Below, piece after piece: positions 1 to 6,795 of a DNA stretch of 12,235 nucleotides. The position numbers and the translations under genes were made by a program. The stretch is from assembly GCA_013152695.1 (NCBI GenBank), contig JAADFV010000447.1, forward strand, positions 1 through 12,235, read 5' to 3'. Every line of letters starts with the position of its first letter. The stretch's first letter is position 1. Below the pieces are notes generated by a model. That model did no database searches, was not told the origin of the DNA, and saw only the letters and a program-made list of their open reading frames with translations. Source of the DNA: Chloroflexota bacterium (lineage in GTDB: Bacteria; Chloroflexota; Anaerolineae; J102).

Positions 1-672
1 CTCGCTAATGTAGCCCGAAGAGGGCCGTACTGAAGGCAAAATACTGCGGGGAACGTGGAATAGCTCCAGGAGGTCAGCGTCCCAGGTCAGTCGATTGATG
101 TCGAAGAGCAGGGTGCGCGAGGCCGTGGAGGGGTCGGTGACATGTAGGCGTCCGTCGCTAAGATGCCACAGTACCCAGCTTTCGGTGGTGCCGAAGCGCA
201 GCCAGCCACTACGGGCCGCCTCGCGCAAGGTCGGCTCATTTTCCAGGACAAAACGAAGTTTGGGGGCAGAAAAGTAGCTGTCGAGGAGCAAACCGGTCTT
301 TTTGTGCAGCCAATCCAGCTCAACCCGACCACTCAACGCCCGGCAGATGGCCTCACCACGTTTGTCTTGCCAGACAATCGCAGGCGTGAGGGGTTCACCG
401 CTTCTGCTATCCCAGAGGATGAATGTCTCGCCCTGATTATCGAAACCGACTGCAGTGATGGGATACTCGGCGATGAGCGGGCCAGCGGCAGCGCGCACGC
501 TTTCTAAGATGTCCCAGGGGTCTTGTTCCACCCGGCCGGGAGCAGGAAAATGGACAGGGAGTTGTACCGAGTTTTGGGCGACCATGATGCCCTGCTCGTC
601 TACTAGAAGGGCAGTGGTTTGTGTGGTTCCCTGGTCAATGCCAAGAAAGTAGGAGGACGGGCTTGCGGCCAT
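1..672 (-). CDS. FGGY-family kinase, glycerol-kinase-like (partial, C-terminus beyond window)
   Basis: The N-terminal 224 residues of an FGGY carbohydrate kinase are present; the reading frame is still open at base 1. The family transfers phosphate from ATP to a polyol or sugar in the cytoplasm. Seen: the phosphate-binding loop GIDQGTT (11-17), GFDNQGET (76-83), IVWQDKRG (99-106), TGLLLDSYFSAPKL (126-139) and FGTTESWVLWHL (160-171), followed by VTDPSTASRTLLFDI (178-192). This pattern follows glycerol kinase GlpK closely, more so than xylulokinase. The arginine of the GlpK motif NQRET, which contacts glycerol, is glycine here (G81), while the neighbouring Glu82, Trp101 and Tyr133 are kept, so the substrate may differ from glycerol. 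The ATG at 672 lies 36 nt after the GntR gene and lacks a clear Shine-Dalgarno. It is the last visible gene of the transporter/phosphodiesterase operon. I am confident of the family and moderately so of a glycerol-like substrate. Confidence 0.88.
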   Translation of the reverse strand, partial: MAASPSSYFLGIDQGTTQTTALLVDEQGIMVAQNSVQLPVHFPAPGRVEQDPWDILESVRAAAGPLIAEYPITAVGFDNQGETFILWDSRSGEPLTPAIVWQDKRGEAICRALSGRVELDWLHKKTGLLLDSYFSAPKLRFVLENEPTLREAARSGWLRFGTTESWVLWHLSDGRLHVTDPSTASRTLLFDINRLTWDADLLELFHVPRSILPSVRPSSGYISE

Positions 673-708
673 ACGAATCGGCGAAAGCAGATGCTGGTGA
701 GAGGGTAG

Positions 709-1515
709 TCAAGCAGTCTCGGACTGAAGGTTATCGAGTGCCTGTTGCCAGAGTTGTCCAGAACCGCTGAAAAGGTTTTCTGTGCCAACGGTGCGAGCCG
801 TGAAGATGATACGATCGCCGCGGTAAATGTCGTGGGCATACTCGAAGGGGGTGTTATCGGCGGTGACGGCGCAGCGTCTGATCTCCAGTGTGGGTAGATC
901 GACGGCAACACCCATGATTTCCGCCCACTCTGCATCCAAAAGCGATATCTCCAGCTCCTGAACAGAGCCCGCAGGTTCGACGGAGAAATACTTCCTCAGG
1001 ATACCGTAGATGGAATCGGTCAGGTTGAAATCCAGCAGGTCGGGGAAAAGTTTGGCGGGAAAGTAGGAATCCTCGAGGGCAATGGGCTCGTCATTGGCTG
1101 TCCGCAAACGTACGATATGATAAATCTCGTCCTCTTCAGCCAGGCCCAGGGACTGCACCACCTGGCGATCTACGGCATCGAAGGGTAATTTTTCGGCAAT
1201 GATGATCCTGGCACCGGGCCTGACGTTGGCCTTACGCAGTTGCTCGTGCAGGCCACCAGGCGAGCTGAGATCGAAGCGAAATTTGGGCTGGGCAACATAA
1301 GCCCGAGAGCGATTACGTCGTACAATCAATCCTCTTTGTACAAGAATATTGATCGCTGCCCGCGCGGTCATGCGGGAGATGCCGTATCTTTCCGCCAGCT
1401 CTCGTTCTGAGGAAATACGCGAATCGGCAGGAAGAATACCGGCTTCGATTTCTTCGGCAATCTGTTCCGCCACCTGCCGGTAAATTGGGCGTGTTGTTGT
1501 TCCTTCACCAGTCAT
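709..1515 (-). CDS. GntR-family transcriptional regulator, HutC subfamily (winged helix + UTRA)
   Basis: A 268-residue one-component regulator. The N-terminal winged helix-turn-helix (about residues 10-76) contains YRQVAEQIAEEIEAG, then SERELAERYGISRMTARAAI and a recognition region ending in RAYVAQ. Residues about 95-240 fit a UTRA effector-binding domain (PIALEDSYFPAKLFPDL, LEIRRCAVTADNTPFEYAHDIYRGD without its last residues). The wing reads RRNRSRAYVA and lacks the glycines of the usual RGxGTFVA form. The frame is open further upstream, but the ATG at 1515 is chosen because AAAGGAGG ends 10 nt before it and upstream starts would run into the phosphodiesterase gene, which ends 22 nt away. 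It probably senses the imported substrate or its product and controls this operon: a palindrome matching the HutC-type core GTATATAC overlaps the operon promoter at 6584-6597. The effector is unknown. Confidence 0.9.
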   Translation of the reverse strand: MTGEGTTTRPIYRQVAEQIAEEIEAGILPADSRISSERELAERYGISRMTARAAINILVQRGLIVRRNRSRAYVAQPKFRFDLSSPGGLHEQLRKANVRPGARIIIAEKLPFDAVDRQVVQSLGLAEEDEIYHIVRLRTANDEPIALEDSYFPAKLFPDLLDFNLTDSIYGILRKYFSVEPAGSVQELEISLLDAEWAEIMGVAVDLPTLEIRRCAVTADNTPFEYAHDIYRGDRIIFTARTVGTENLFSGSGQLWQQALDNLQSETA

Positions 1516-1537
1516 TGTCTGGGAACCTCCTTTGTCC

Positions 1538-2350
1538 TCAAGATGTTTCCTCGAAGGGATGCAGTTCTTCTGATGCCAAAACCCTGATCGTGTGGGTGAC
1601 AAGATGCCTTTCCGGCGTCCAGTAATGCAGTTGGTAGCAGGGCTCATCCAGAATATAAGCGGAGCGCTCCAGGGTCAAATCCAGGAATAGTCTCATGCCG
1701 GTACTGGGGGCGGTGCTCACGACTATGCCGCGCCATTGTGTCAGCGAGGAAAGATGGATGTGACCGGCAAGGATGCGCACGACGTTGCTGTGCTTGGCGA
1801 CGATGTCCCCCAACCTGTCAGCACCAATGAAGCCATCGATGTCCGTCTCCATGACGCCAAACTTGACAGGAGGATGATGCATGAAGAGGATGGTGGGTTG
1901 GTTGTTAGCTTGACATAATTTATCGTCCAACCAGGCTGCTCGAACCTCACATAGTTCCCCTCCAGGCGCCCCGGGCACAGTGCTGTCCACGGCGATCAGG
2001 CGTAAGTCATAGCCTTCGATGGCGTAATGGATAAACTCCTCCGATTCAGTAGGACAGACTTCTCGACTGAATGCTGCCGTCATAAGGGCGCGTTCATCGT
2101 GGTTGCCAGGAATGACAAAATAAGGAATGTGTAGCTCGCCGAGAAGGGCTGCTGCCTGTTCCAGTTCCTCTTTCCGGCCATCGTTGCTGATATCGCCGCT
2201 GACGAGAACAAGATCGGGCCGGGGCTTGAATTGGTTGATGTGATTAACACAACGGGCCAAATTTTCGGCCATGGGGGCGATACCAAAGGTCTTCTTATCC
2301 CATCCGGCGAGATGGGTATCACTGATCTGGGCAATGAGCATAGGTTTCAA
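1538..2350 (-). CDS. Calcineurin-like metallophosphodiesterase, GpdQ-like (glycerophosphodiesterase candidate)
   Basis: A 270-residue class III cyclic-nucleotide/glycerophosphodiester phosphodiesterase with a two-metal site. All ligand blocks are present: DTH (11-13), GD (52-53), GNHD (82-85), MHHPP (157-161) and GHIH (196-199). The spacing and surrounding text (VSGDISNDGRKEE, IPGNHDERALM, ILFMHHPP) resemble GpdQ of Enterobacter, which cleaves glycerol phosphodiesters to glycerol-3-phosphate and an alcohol. CpdA-type cAMP phosphodiesterases share the fold, so the substrate is not settled by motifs alone. There is no signal peptide, so it is cytoplasmic and would act after import. Start: a TTG at 2350 overlaps the permease stop by 4 bp and has GAGGAG 8 nt upstream. 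An ATG at 2341 would match the GpdQ N-terminus but puts that Shine-Dalgarno 17 nt away. Its position between an importer and a glycerol-kinase-like gene supports a phosphodiester catabolic role. Confidence 0.87.
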   Translation of the reverse strand: MKPMLIAQISDTHLAGWDKKTFGIAPMAENLARCVNHINQFKPRPDLVLVSGDISNDGRKEELEQAAALLGELHIPYFVIPGNHDERALMTAAFSREVCPTESEEFIHYAIEGYDLRLIAVDSTVPGAPGGELCEVRAAWLDDKLCQANNQPTILFMHHPPVKFGVMETDIDGFIGADRLGDIVAKHSNVVRILAGHIHLSSLTQWRGIVVSTAPSTGMRLFLDLTLERSAYILDEPCYQLHYWTPERHLVTHTIRVLASEELHPFEETS

Positions 2351-3213
2351 GCCGTATTCTCCTCTTTTTGGAAGGCAAAGGCGATGATGCCAAGAACGCC
2401 TGTCGTGATCATCAATAGCACACTAACAGCGTTGATTTCGGGCGAGATGCCAAAACGCAAGCGAGAATACAGAATGATGGGAACTGTTGGGTCGGAGCCG
2501 CTGAGGAAATAGGTCGTATTGAAGTTTTCGAAAGAAAAGAGAAAGGCAATGATTGCTGCGCCCACGATGGCGGGGGTAAGAAAGCGTAGGGTGATGTTCA
2601 TAATCGCTTTCGCCCGTGTCGCACCCAGGTCCATGGCGGCCTCTTCGAGAGCGGGATCGAATCTTTTCAGGCGAGCGGTGATTACCAAGGTGGTTGTGGT
2701 GGCGACAAAGCTCACCTGGCCCAGCACCACCAGCCAAAAGCCCGGACGCAGGAATGTACCGCTGCCGGCACCCAAAGCCTTGTCCAGCGAGTTAGCAAGG
2801 GAGTGAGAAAAGGCAAGGATGGAGGTGCCGAGGACGACGCCAGGTACGACCAGGGGCCCCAGCATGAGCATGTAGAAAAATTCTTTGCCGATAAATTTTT
2901 CCCGTACGAAGAGAAAAGCATTATTGACGCCAAGAATGACGGAGATAATCGTTACGGCAAAAGCCACTTTCAGGCTGGAAACGATAGCTGCCATCATGCG
3001 GGCGTCATCGAAGAGCCCTGTACGCTCAGGTGTGCTCGACTTGAACCAGTCGAGTGTGAAGCCCTGCCAGGGAAATGAGGCTGTGGGGTTGTCGTTGAAA
3101 GCGAGAATGGTGACAATCACCAGTGGCCCCAGGGTAAAGATGAGAATCAGTACGACATAGAAGTAGAAAAGCATTTGGCTGAGAGATCGGGAATTCTGCG
3201 CGGATGCAAACAT
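2347..3213 (-). CDS. ABC transporter permease, PotC type
   Basis: A 288-residue inner-membrane permease of the spermidine/putrescine-like (PotC/PhnV/YdcV) group. Hydrophobic segments lie near residues 14-38, 75-103, 112-137, 158-180, 212-232 and 262-282, giving about six helices. The EAA loop that docks on the ATPase is at 190-215 (EEAAMDLGATRAKAIMNITL), and the C-terminal block SFENFNTTYFLSG (227-239) matches the PotC family. The ATG at 3213 follows the stop codon of the upstream permease with no gap, and GGAGG inside that gene lies 8 nt before it. It forms the heterodimeric channel with the preceding permease. Its stop overlaps the phosphodiesterase start, indicating translational coupling. 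The family name does not prove polyamine transport. Confidence 0.93.
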   Translation of the reverse strand: MFASAQNSRSLSQMLFYFYVVLILIFTLGPLVIVTILAFNDNPTASFPWQGFTLDWFKSSTPERTGLFDDARMMAAIVSSLKVAFAVTIISVILGVNNAFLFVREKFIGKEFFYMLMLGPLVVPGVVLGTSILAFSHSLANSLDKALGAGSGTFLRPGFWLVVLGQVSFVATTTTLVITARLKRFDPALEEAAMDLGATRAKAIMNITLRFLTPAIVGAAIIAFLFSFENFNTTYFLSGSDPTVPIILYSRLRFGISPEINAVSVLLMITTGVLGIIAFAFQKEENTA

Positions 3214-4065
3214 CTACATAGCCTCCGTCAGGTCCTGCTTGGATATTTTGAGAACGATCCAGACAAAGAGCACCGAGAAAGTGAGCAAGATGACGCCAAA
3301 AGCCGAGCCCTGGTTTTGGTTAAAGCGGACGATAAACTGGTTGTAGATGCTTTCGGTAAACCACAGGCTGTTTTTACCGCCCAGGAGAGTGACCGTGACG
3401 TAATTTCCCAGATTTAGCATGAAGACCATAATGCTGCCTACCATGATCCCGGGCCCGGCATGAGGGATAATGATTTCTTTCATCGTGGACCAGAAATTTC
3501 CACCCAAATCATAGGATGCTTCGATGAGGCTGTCATCGAGGGTGTCAAGAGAATTTATGATGGGAATGGTCATAAAGAGAATGGATGTATAAACCAGCCC
3601 TACGACGATCGTGGAATTGTGATAGAGGAATTCGATGTTGTGATCGGTGATTCCCAAATGCTGCAGGGCATAACTGATGACGCCGGTTTCTCGAAACAAC
3701 ACCATCCAGGTGAAGGCCTGAATCAGCTCCGACACCCAGTAGGGCAAGACAATGGCCAACAGCATAATGGTCTTCATCTTTCTACCCAACACTTTGGTGA
3801 TGATGAAGGCGGCGGGAAAAGAGATTGCCAGGGTGAGGAGGGTCGTAAAGATGGAGAAAATAGCGGTGCGGAAGAAGACCTTGAGGTAGAGAGATTTATG
3901 GAAGAATGTGGCGTAATTTGCCAGTGTGAGCTCTCCTGATCGGCGATCCAAAAAGGAGAGCATGAATAATTTGACATGGGGCAGTACGAACAACATGCCA
4001 ATCCACAAAAGCATGGGGATCAGCAGTAACCACAGACCCCGCGCACGTTTGATTCGGGTGCGCAT
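3214..4065 (-). CDS. ABC transporter permease, PotB type
   Basis: A 283-residue inner-membrane permease paired with the PotC-type protein. An N-terminal helix (about 11-36), a periplasmic stretch including LTLANYATFFHKSLYLKVFF, and further helices near 66-92, 98-123, 152-172, 205-228 and 255-274 give the usual six-helix layout. The EAA loop lies at 182-206 (EASYDLGGNFWSTMKEIIIP). It begins with ATG at 4065, preceded by GGAGG at a 7-nt spacing that lies within the 3' end of the ATPase gene; only 2 nt separate the two genes. It acts with its neighbours as an importer. The substrate cannot be read from the permease itself. Confidence 0.93.
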   Translation of the reverse strand: MRTRIKRARGLWLLLIPMLLWIGMLFVLPHVKLFMLSFLDRRSGELTLANYATFFHKSLYLKVFFRTAIFSIFTTLLTLAISFPAAFIITKVLGRKMKTIMLLAIVLPYWVSELIQAFTWMVLFRETGVISYALQHLGITDHNIEFLYHNSTIVVGLVYTSILFMTIPIINSLDTLDDSLIEASYDLGGNFWSTMKEIIIPHAGPGIMVGSIMVFMLNLGNYVTVTLLGGKNSLWFTESIYNQFIVRFNQNQGSAFGVILLTFSVLFVWIVLKISKQDLTEAM

Positions 4066-4067
4066 GG

Positions 4068-5189
4068 CTAGACCTCCTTTTTGCTGAGAGACTGCTCGGC
4101 AGGAGGAAAGGCATTGGCGGCGTCCCAGCGCCAGGAGAGGGTAACAATATCGCCGAGCGCGATTTCGGGAGCCTGTTCGGTGTGTTGCAATTTGACGTTG
4201 ATGGAGAGTGGCGTCGCACTTTCCAATAAGTCTACGATAATCAGGGAATGGGAGCCGTCGAAGTTGATCTCCTCTACTTTGCCGAGGATACCTGTTTCTC
4301 GTTTGCCAGGCTGAAGCAGGATCATTTCTGGACGGATGAAGAGATCGACTTTGTCTCCCGGCACCATCCTTTCACCCATACGCCCGACCATGGCGAGACC
4401 TCCCACATCGACTTCGCAAGCGTGATCATCTACCAACCGGGTTACACGCCCACCCATCAGTTGATTGTTTTCACCGACGAAGGAGGCGACGAAATGAGTG
4501 GCGGGTCGACGATAGAGCTCTTCGGGGGCGGCAATCTGTTCGATTTTTCCGGCATTGATCACGGCGATCGTGTCGGACATGGCCAGGGCAATGGTCTGAT
4601 CATGGGTGATGTAGACAAATGTCGTGCCCATGCGGGCCTGAAGGTGTTTCAGCTCCAGCTTCATATCCTGGCGTAATTTCAAATCAAGGGAGCCCAGCGG
4701 TTCGTCGAGCAGCAGGACGGTAGGGTCGAGGACGAGGCTGCGGGCTAGGGCCACACGTTGCTGCTGTCCTCCCGAGATTTGATTGATTTTTCGCTTTTCC
4801 AGGCCTTTCAATCCTACTCGTTCCAGGGCGTCATGCGCCAATTTTTCCATTTCTGCCTTACTCATACCGCCGCGCCGCCGCAGTCCAAAGGTCACATTCC
4901 CCAACACGTCCATCATGGGGAACAGTGCCAGCCGCTGGAAAACCATATTGCAACGACGCTTGTTGGGCGGCACGTCGTTGACGCGCTCCCCGCCAATGAA
5001 AATCTCCCCAGCCGTCGGCGTTTCGAAGCCAGCGATCATACGTAAGACAGTAGTCTTGCCGCTCCCCGACGGCCCTAAGATAGAAAAGAAACTACCTTTG
5101 GGCACATCGAAACTTACGTCATTCACAGCGATCAGATCACCGAATTTTTTAGTCACGTGAACGAGAGATACGTCTATTTCCTGGGACAT
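4068..5189 (-). CDS. ABC transporter ATP-binding protein, PotA type
   Basis: A 373-residue ATPase energising the PotB/PotC-type permeases at the cytoplasmic face. Seen: Walker A GPSGSGKTT (39-47), Q-loop NMVFQ with Gln85, signature SGGQQQR (139-145), Walker B VLLLDEP (158-164), D-loop GSLD and switch His196 (ITHD). The C-terminal third (about 240-373) is the TOBE/OB-fold regulatory region typical of PotA, FbpC and UgpC-like importers. The ATG at 5189 is chosen because AGGAG lies 8 nt upstream. An in-frame ATG at 5219 has no Shine-Dalgarno and lies inside the 5217-5252 hairpin, so it is rejected. The gene follows the binding-protein gene after 83 nt and precedes the permease by 2 nt. Confidence 0.94.
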   Translation of the reverse strand: MSQEIDVSLVHVTKKFGDLIAVNDVSFDVPKGSFFSILGPSGSGKTTVLRMIAGFETPTAGEIFIGGERVNDVPPNKRRCNMVFQRLALFPMMDVLGNVTFGLRRRGGMSKAEMEKLAHDALERVGLKGLEKRKINQISGGQQQRVALARSLVLDPTVLLLDEPLGSLDLKLRQDMKLELKHLQARMGTTFVYITHDQTIALAMSDTIAVINAGKIEQIAAPEELYRRPATHFVASFVGENNQLMGGRVTRLVDDHACEVDVGGLAMVGRMGERMVPGDKVDLFIRPEMILLQPGKRETGILGKVEEINFDGSHSLIIVDLLESATPLSINVKLQHTEQAPEIALGDIVTLSWRWDAANAFPPAEQSLSKKEV

Positions 5190-5272
5190 TACGATGTCTC
5201 CTGTTTCCATGTAGCACATACCCCCACGAGGAGGGAAGTTCGTGGGGGTATGATTGAGGAAAGCATATCGTC
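5190..5272 (-). other. Intercistronic region between binding protein and ATPase genes
   Basis: These 83 nt form the only long gap inside the operon. They contain the perfect 13-bp hairpin at 5217-5252 and the Shine-Dalgarno of the ATPase gene (AGGAG, 5198-5202). No promoter was recognised, so the downstream genes probably depend on read-through from the promoter at 6568-6597. Confidence 0.7.
5217..5252 (-). promoter_or_regulatory. Perfect 13-bp intercistronic hairpin after the binding-protein gene
   Basis: The arms CATACCCCCACGA (5217-5229) and TCGTGGGGGTATG (5240-5252) pair perfectly around a 10-nt loop. The structure starts 20 nt downstream of the binding-protein stop codon. No run of U follows the stem in the leftward transcript, so it is not a convincing intrinsic terminator. 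Hairpins in this position of ABC-importer operons often protect the upstream message from 3' exonucleases, giving more binding protein than ATPase and permease. That role is inferred here. Confidence 0.75.
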
Positions 5273-6436
5273 TTACTTAGACTGAGCTGCCTTGAGTTGC
5301 TCCTCCACGTCGGCCTGAATATCGGTGGCGTAGGAAGGCAAGGGGAAATACCACTTGATGGTTTTCATCTTTTCTGGTGGTAGACTCTCGGCAACAAGTT
5401 TAGCGATCTCAGGCGATGCCAGTGCCGCGGAGCCTTCTGAGGCGGTCTGATAGCCGGTGTTATTGACGATCACGGCGGCATTGTTGGGGTCCATGACAAA
5501 GTTGATCCATTCGTAGGCTTCATCCACGTTTTCTGCGCCTGCCGAGATGGCGAAGGTGTCGAACCAACCGACCGCGCCCTCTTTGGGTACCACATACTTA
5601 AATTTGGGATCGTCTTTGCTGAGAGTCCAGGCAATAGCATCCCAACTCGTTGCCACCCAAACTTCCTCTTTCGTCAGCAACTCTTCCAACTGCTGGCGAG
5701 AGTCCCAATAAGTACGTACGATCGGCTTGCATTCGATGAGTTTTGCCAATACTTGATCCATTACCTGCCGATATTCATCCTCGTCCTTCACAGCTTCGGC
5801 GGGGTCAAGCCCCAGAGCGTAGGCAAACATGTAGAGGGTATCGTATTTGGCACGGTAGCTGACACGACCTTCGTACTGGGGATCGCATAAGTCAAGATAA
5901 CTTTTGCCTGCATCGGGAGCTTTTTCGGTATTGACTACCATGGCCGTCGTTCCCCAGACGAACGGCAGGGCGTAGGGTTTACCCTCGTACTGGGATTGCT
6001 CCAAAATGGAATCCAGATAAGCCGGTGTGAACTGTTCCGTCTTCACCTTTGCAAGATCAATGGGTTGGTAGATGCCAAATTCTTTTTGAGAATTACTGAC
6101 ATAATTCAGGGTAGGTGCCACCAGATCATAGCCGACGCCATTTGTAGCAGCCATCTTGGCAATCAGCTCGTTGTTGTCACCGATATAGCTGACTTCGACC
6201 TTGATGCCTGTTTCATCGGTAAATTTATTGACCAGTTCTTCCGGGGCGTAACCTTCCCAGGTCAACATGCGCAGGACACGGTCACCTTTGGCTGGGGCTG
6301 CTTCTTCGGCGGCCGGGGCAGTCTCTTCGGCCGCCGGCGCAGCTTCCTGGGTCACCGGAGCAGGGCTGGCGCAGGCAGACAGAAGTAGAGTCAAAGCGAC
6401 GGCTACCATAACGACAAGCGAAATTCTGCGTTTCAT
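5273..6436 (-). CDS. Extracellular substrate-binding lipoprotein, PotD/spermidine-putrescine-like
   Basis: A 387-residue solute-binding protein for the adjacent importer. A positively charged start (MKRR) and a hydrophobic stretch lead to the lipobox LLSAC, with Cys22 as the lipid-modified residue. A low-complexity Ala/Pro/Glu linker follows (about 23-50). The mature domain begins near residue 53 (VLRMLTWEGYAPEELVNKF), which is the usual opening of the PotD-like family; ETGIKVEVSYIGDNNELIAKM follows within residues 74-95. The ATG at 6436 has AAGGAGG about 5 nt upstream. This is the first gene of the operon, with a leader of about 125 nt from the proposed promoter. The family binds polyamines, phosphonates, and other small solutes, so the actual ligand is open. 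The neighbouring phosphodiesterase and kinase suggest a glycerol-containing ligand. The linker style is common in Chloroflexota binding proteins. Confidence 0.93.
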   Translation of the reverse strand: MKRRISLVVMVAVALTLLLSACASPAPVTQEAAPAAEETAPAAEEAAPAKGDRVLRMLTWEGYAPEELVNKFTDETGIKVEVSYIGDNNELIAKMAATNGVGYDLVAPTLNYVSNSQKEFGIYQPIDLAKVKTEQFTPAYLDSILEQSQYEGKPYALPFVWGTTAMVVNTEKAPDAGKSYLDLCDPQYEGRVSYRAKYDTLYMFAYALGLDPAEAVKDEDEYRQVMDQVLAKLIECKPIVRTYWDSRQQLEELLTKEEVWVATSWDAIAWTLSKDDPKFKYVVPKEGAVGWFDTFAISAGAENVDEAYEWINFVMDPNNAAVIVNNTGYQTASEGSAALASPEIAKLVAESLPPEKMKTIKWYFPLPSYATDIQADVEEQLKAAQSK

Positions 6437-6467
6437 TTGTTCCTCCTTAAGGATGTATGGGTGAAAT

Positions 6468-6497
6468 GGCTCGATTTGATGGAAACATTTCCGAGCC
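6468..6497 (-). other. Small stem-loop in the operon leader
   Basis: The arms GGCTCG (6468-6473) and CGAGCC (6492-6497) can pair around an 18-nt loop within the proposed 5' leader of the binding-protein gene. The stem is only 6 bp and no riboswitch class was recognised. It may be chance. Confidence 0.25.
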
Positions 6498-6567
6498 TTT
6501 AACCGGTGATACGACCCCGAAACCGACTAAAGCCCCGTTTGGATTCCATCGTTTCGCTTGATTTTTT

Positions 6568-6597
6568 ATTATACCATAAGTAATTGGTATATACCAA
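6568..6597 (-). promoter_or_regulatory. Promoter of the importer/phosphodiesterase operon
   Basis: On the minus strand a perfect -10 box TATAAT (6568-6573) is preceded by TGG, giving the extended form TGnTATAAT. A -35-like TTGGTA (6592-6597) lies 18 bp upstream and matches TTGACA at 4 of 6 positions. Transcription would start near 6561, about 125 nt before the binding-protein ATG. The -35 lies within the 6584-6597 palindrome, so a bound repressor should block RNA polymerase. Confidence 0.75.
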
Positions 6598-6609
6598 AAT
6601 TGATTTGGT
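6571..6609. promoter_or_regulatory. Operator cluster with HutC-type palindrome (candidate GntR binding site)
   Basis: TTGGTATATACCAA (6584-6597) is a perfect 14-bp palindrome whose core GTATATAC fits the HutC-subfamily consensus GTMTAKAC. Further half-sites flank it: ATACCA (6571-6576) is inverted against TGGTAT (6585-6590) with an 8-nt spacer, and ACCAAA (6593-6598) is inverted against TTTGGT (6604-6609) with a 5-nt spacer. The cluster covers both the -10 and -35 of the leftward promoter. The GntR protein encoded at 709-1515 is the obvious candidate ligand, implying autoregulation. The sequence match is seen; the binding is inferred. Confidence 0.72.
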
Positions 6610-6669
6610 CATGAAAATCACCACTTCGCAAGCCACCTGCTTGGTGCAAAAGACACGCCGGCGCGGAGC

Positions 6670-6703
6670 AAGTGCGTCGCCCCGGCCGAGGTGCGACGCA
6701 CTT
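6670..6703. repeat. Strong 11-bp hairpin, possible REP-like element
   Basis: The arms AAGTGCGTCGC (6670-6680) and GCGACGCACTT (6693-6703) pair perfectly around a 12-nt G+C-rich loop. A wider inverted pair, TTCGCA (6625-6630) and TGCGAA (6709-6714), encloses it. No T-run follows on either strand and neither flanking gene ends here, so it is not a simple terminator. The symmetry is typical of dispersed extragenic palindromes, but only one copy is visible. Confidence 0.5.
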
Positions 6704-6765
6704 CAATCTGCGAAATACTCATGCATCACCGACTAAACGGATACATTCTCCAGGAGAAACAACGT

Positions 6766-6795
6766 TTGCTCAAAAGTGACAAGAAGTGCTACAAT
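6766..6795 (+). promoter_or_regulatory. Candidate promoter for the ether-lipid gene cluster
   Basis: TACAAT (6790-6795) is preceded by TGC, giving an extended -10 (TGnTACAAT). A weak -35-like TTGCTC (6766-6771) lies 18 bp upstream. Transcription would start near 6802, leaving about 278 nt before the reductase start. The box is good for an extended -10 promoter, but other promoters nearer the gene cannot be excluded. Confidence 0.45.

Noticed and set aside
1516..1647. Upstream start for the GntR gene (44 extra residues)
   Set aside because: It would overlap the phosphodiesterase gene by over 100 nt, and the extra residues are not part of the winged-helix domain. AAAGGAGG marks the ATG at 1515 instead.
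5190..5219. Upstream ATG for the PotA-type ATPase
   Set aside because: It sits in the hairpin without a Shine-Dalgarno, while the ATG at 5189 has AGGAG at 8 nt.
2347..6436. Annotation as a polyamine (spermidine/putrescine) importer
   Set aside because: The family resemblance is real, but this family transports several solutes and the operon's enzymes point to a phosphodiester or polyol, so the substrate is left open.
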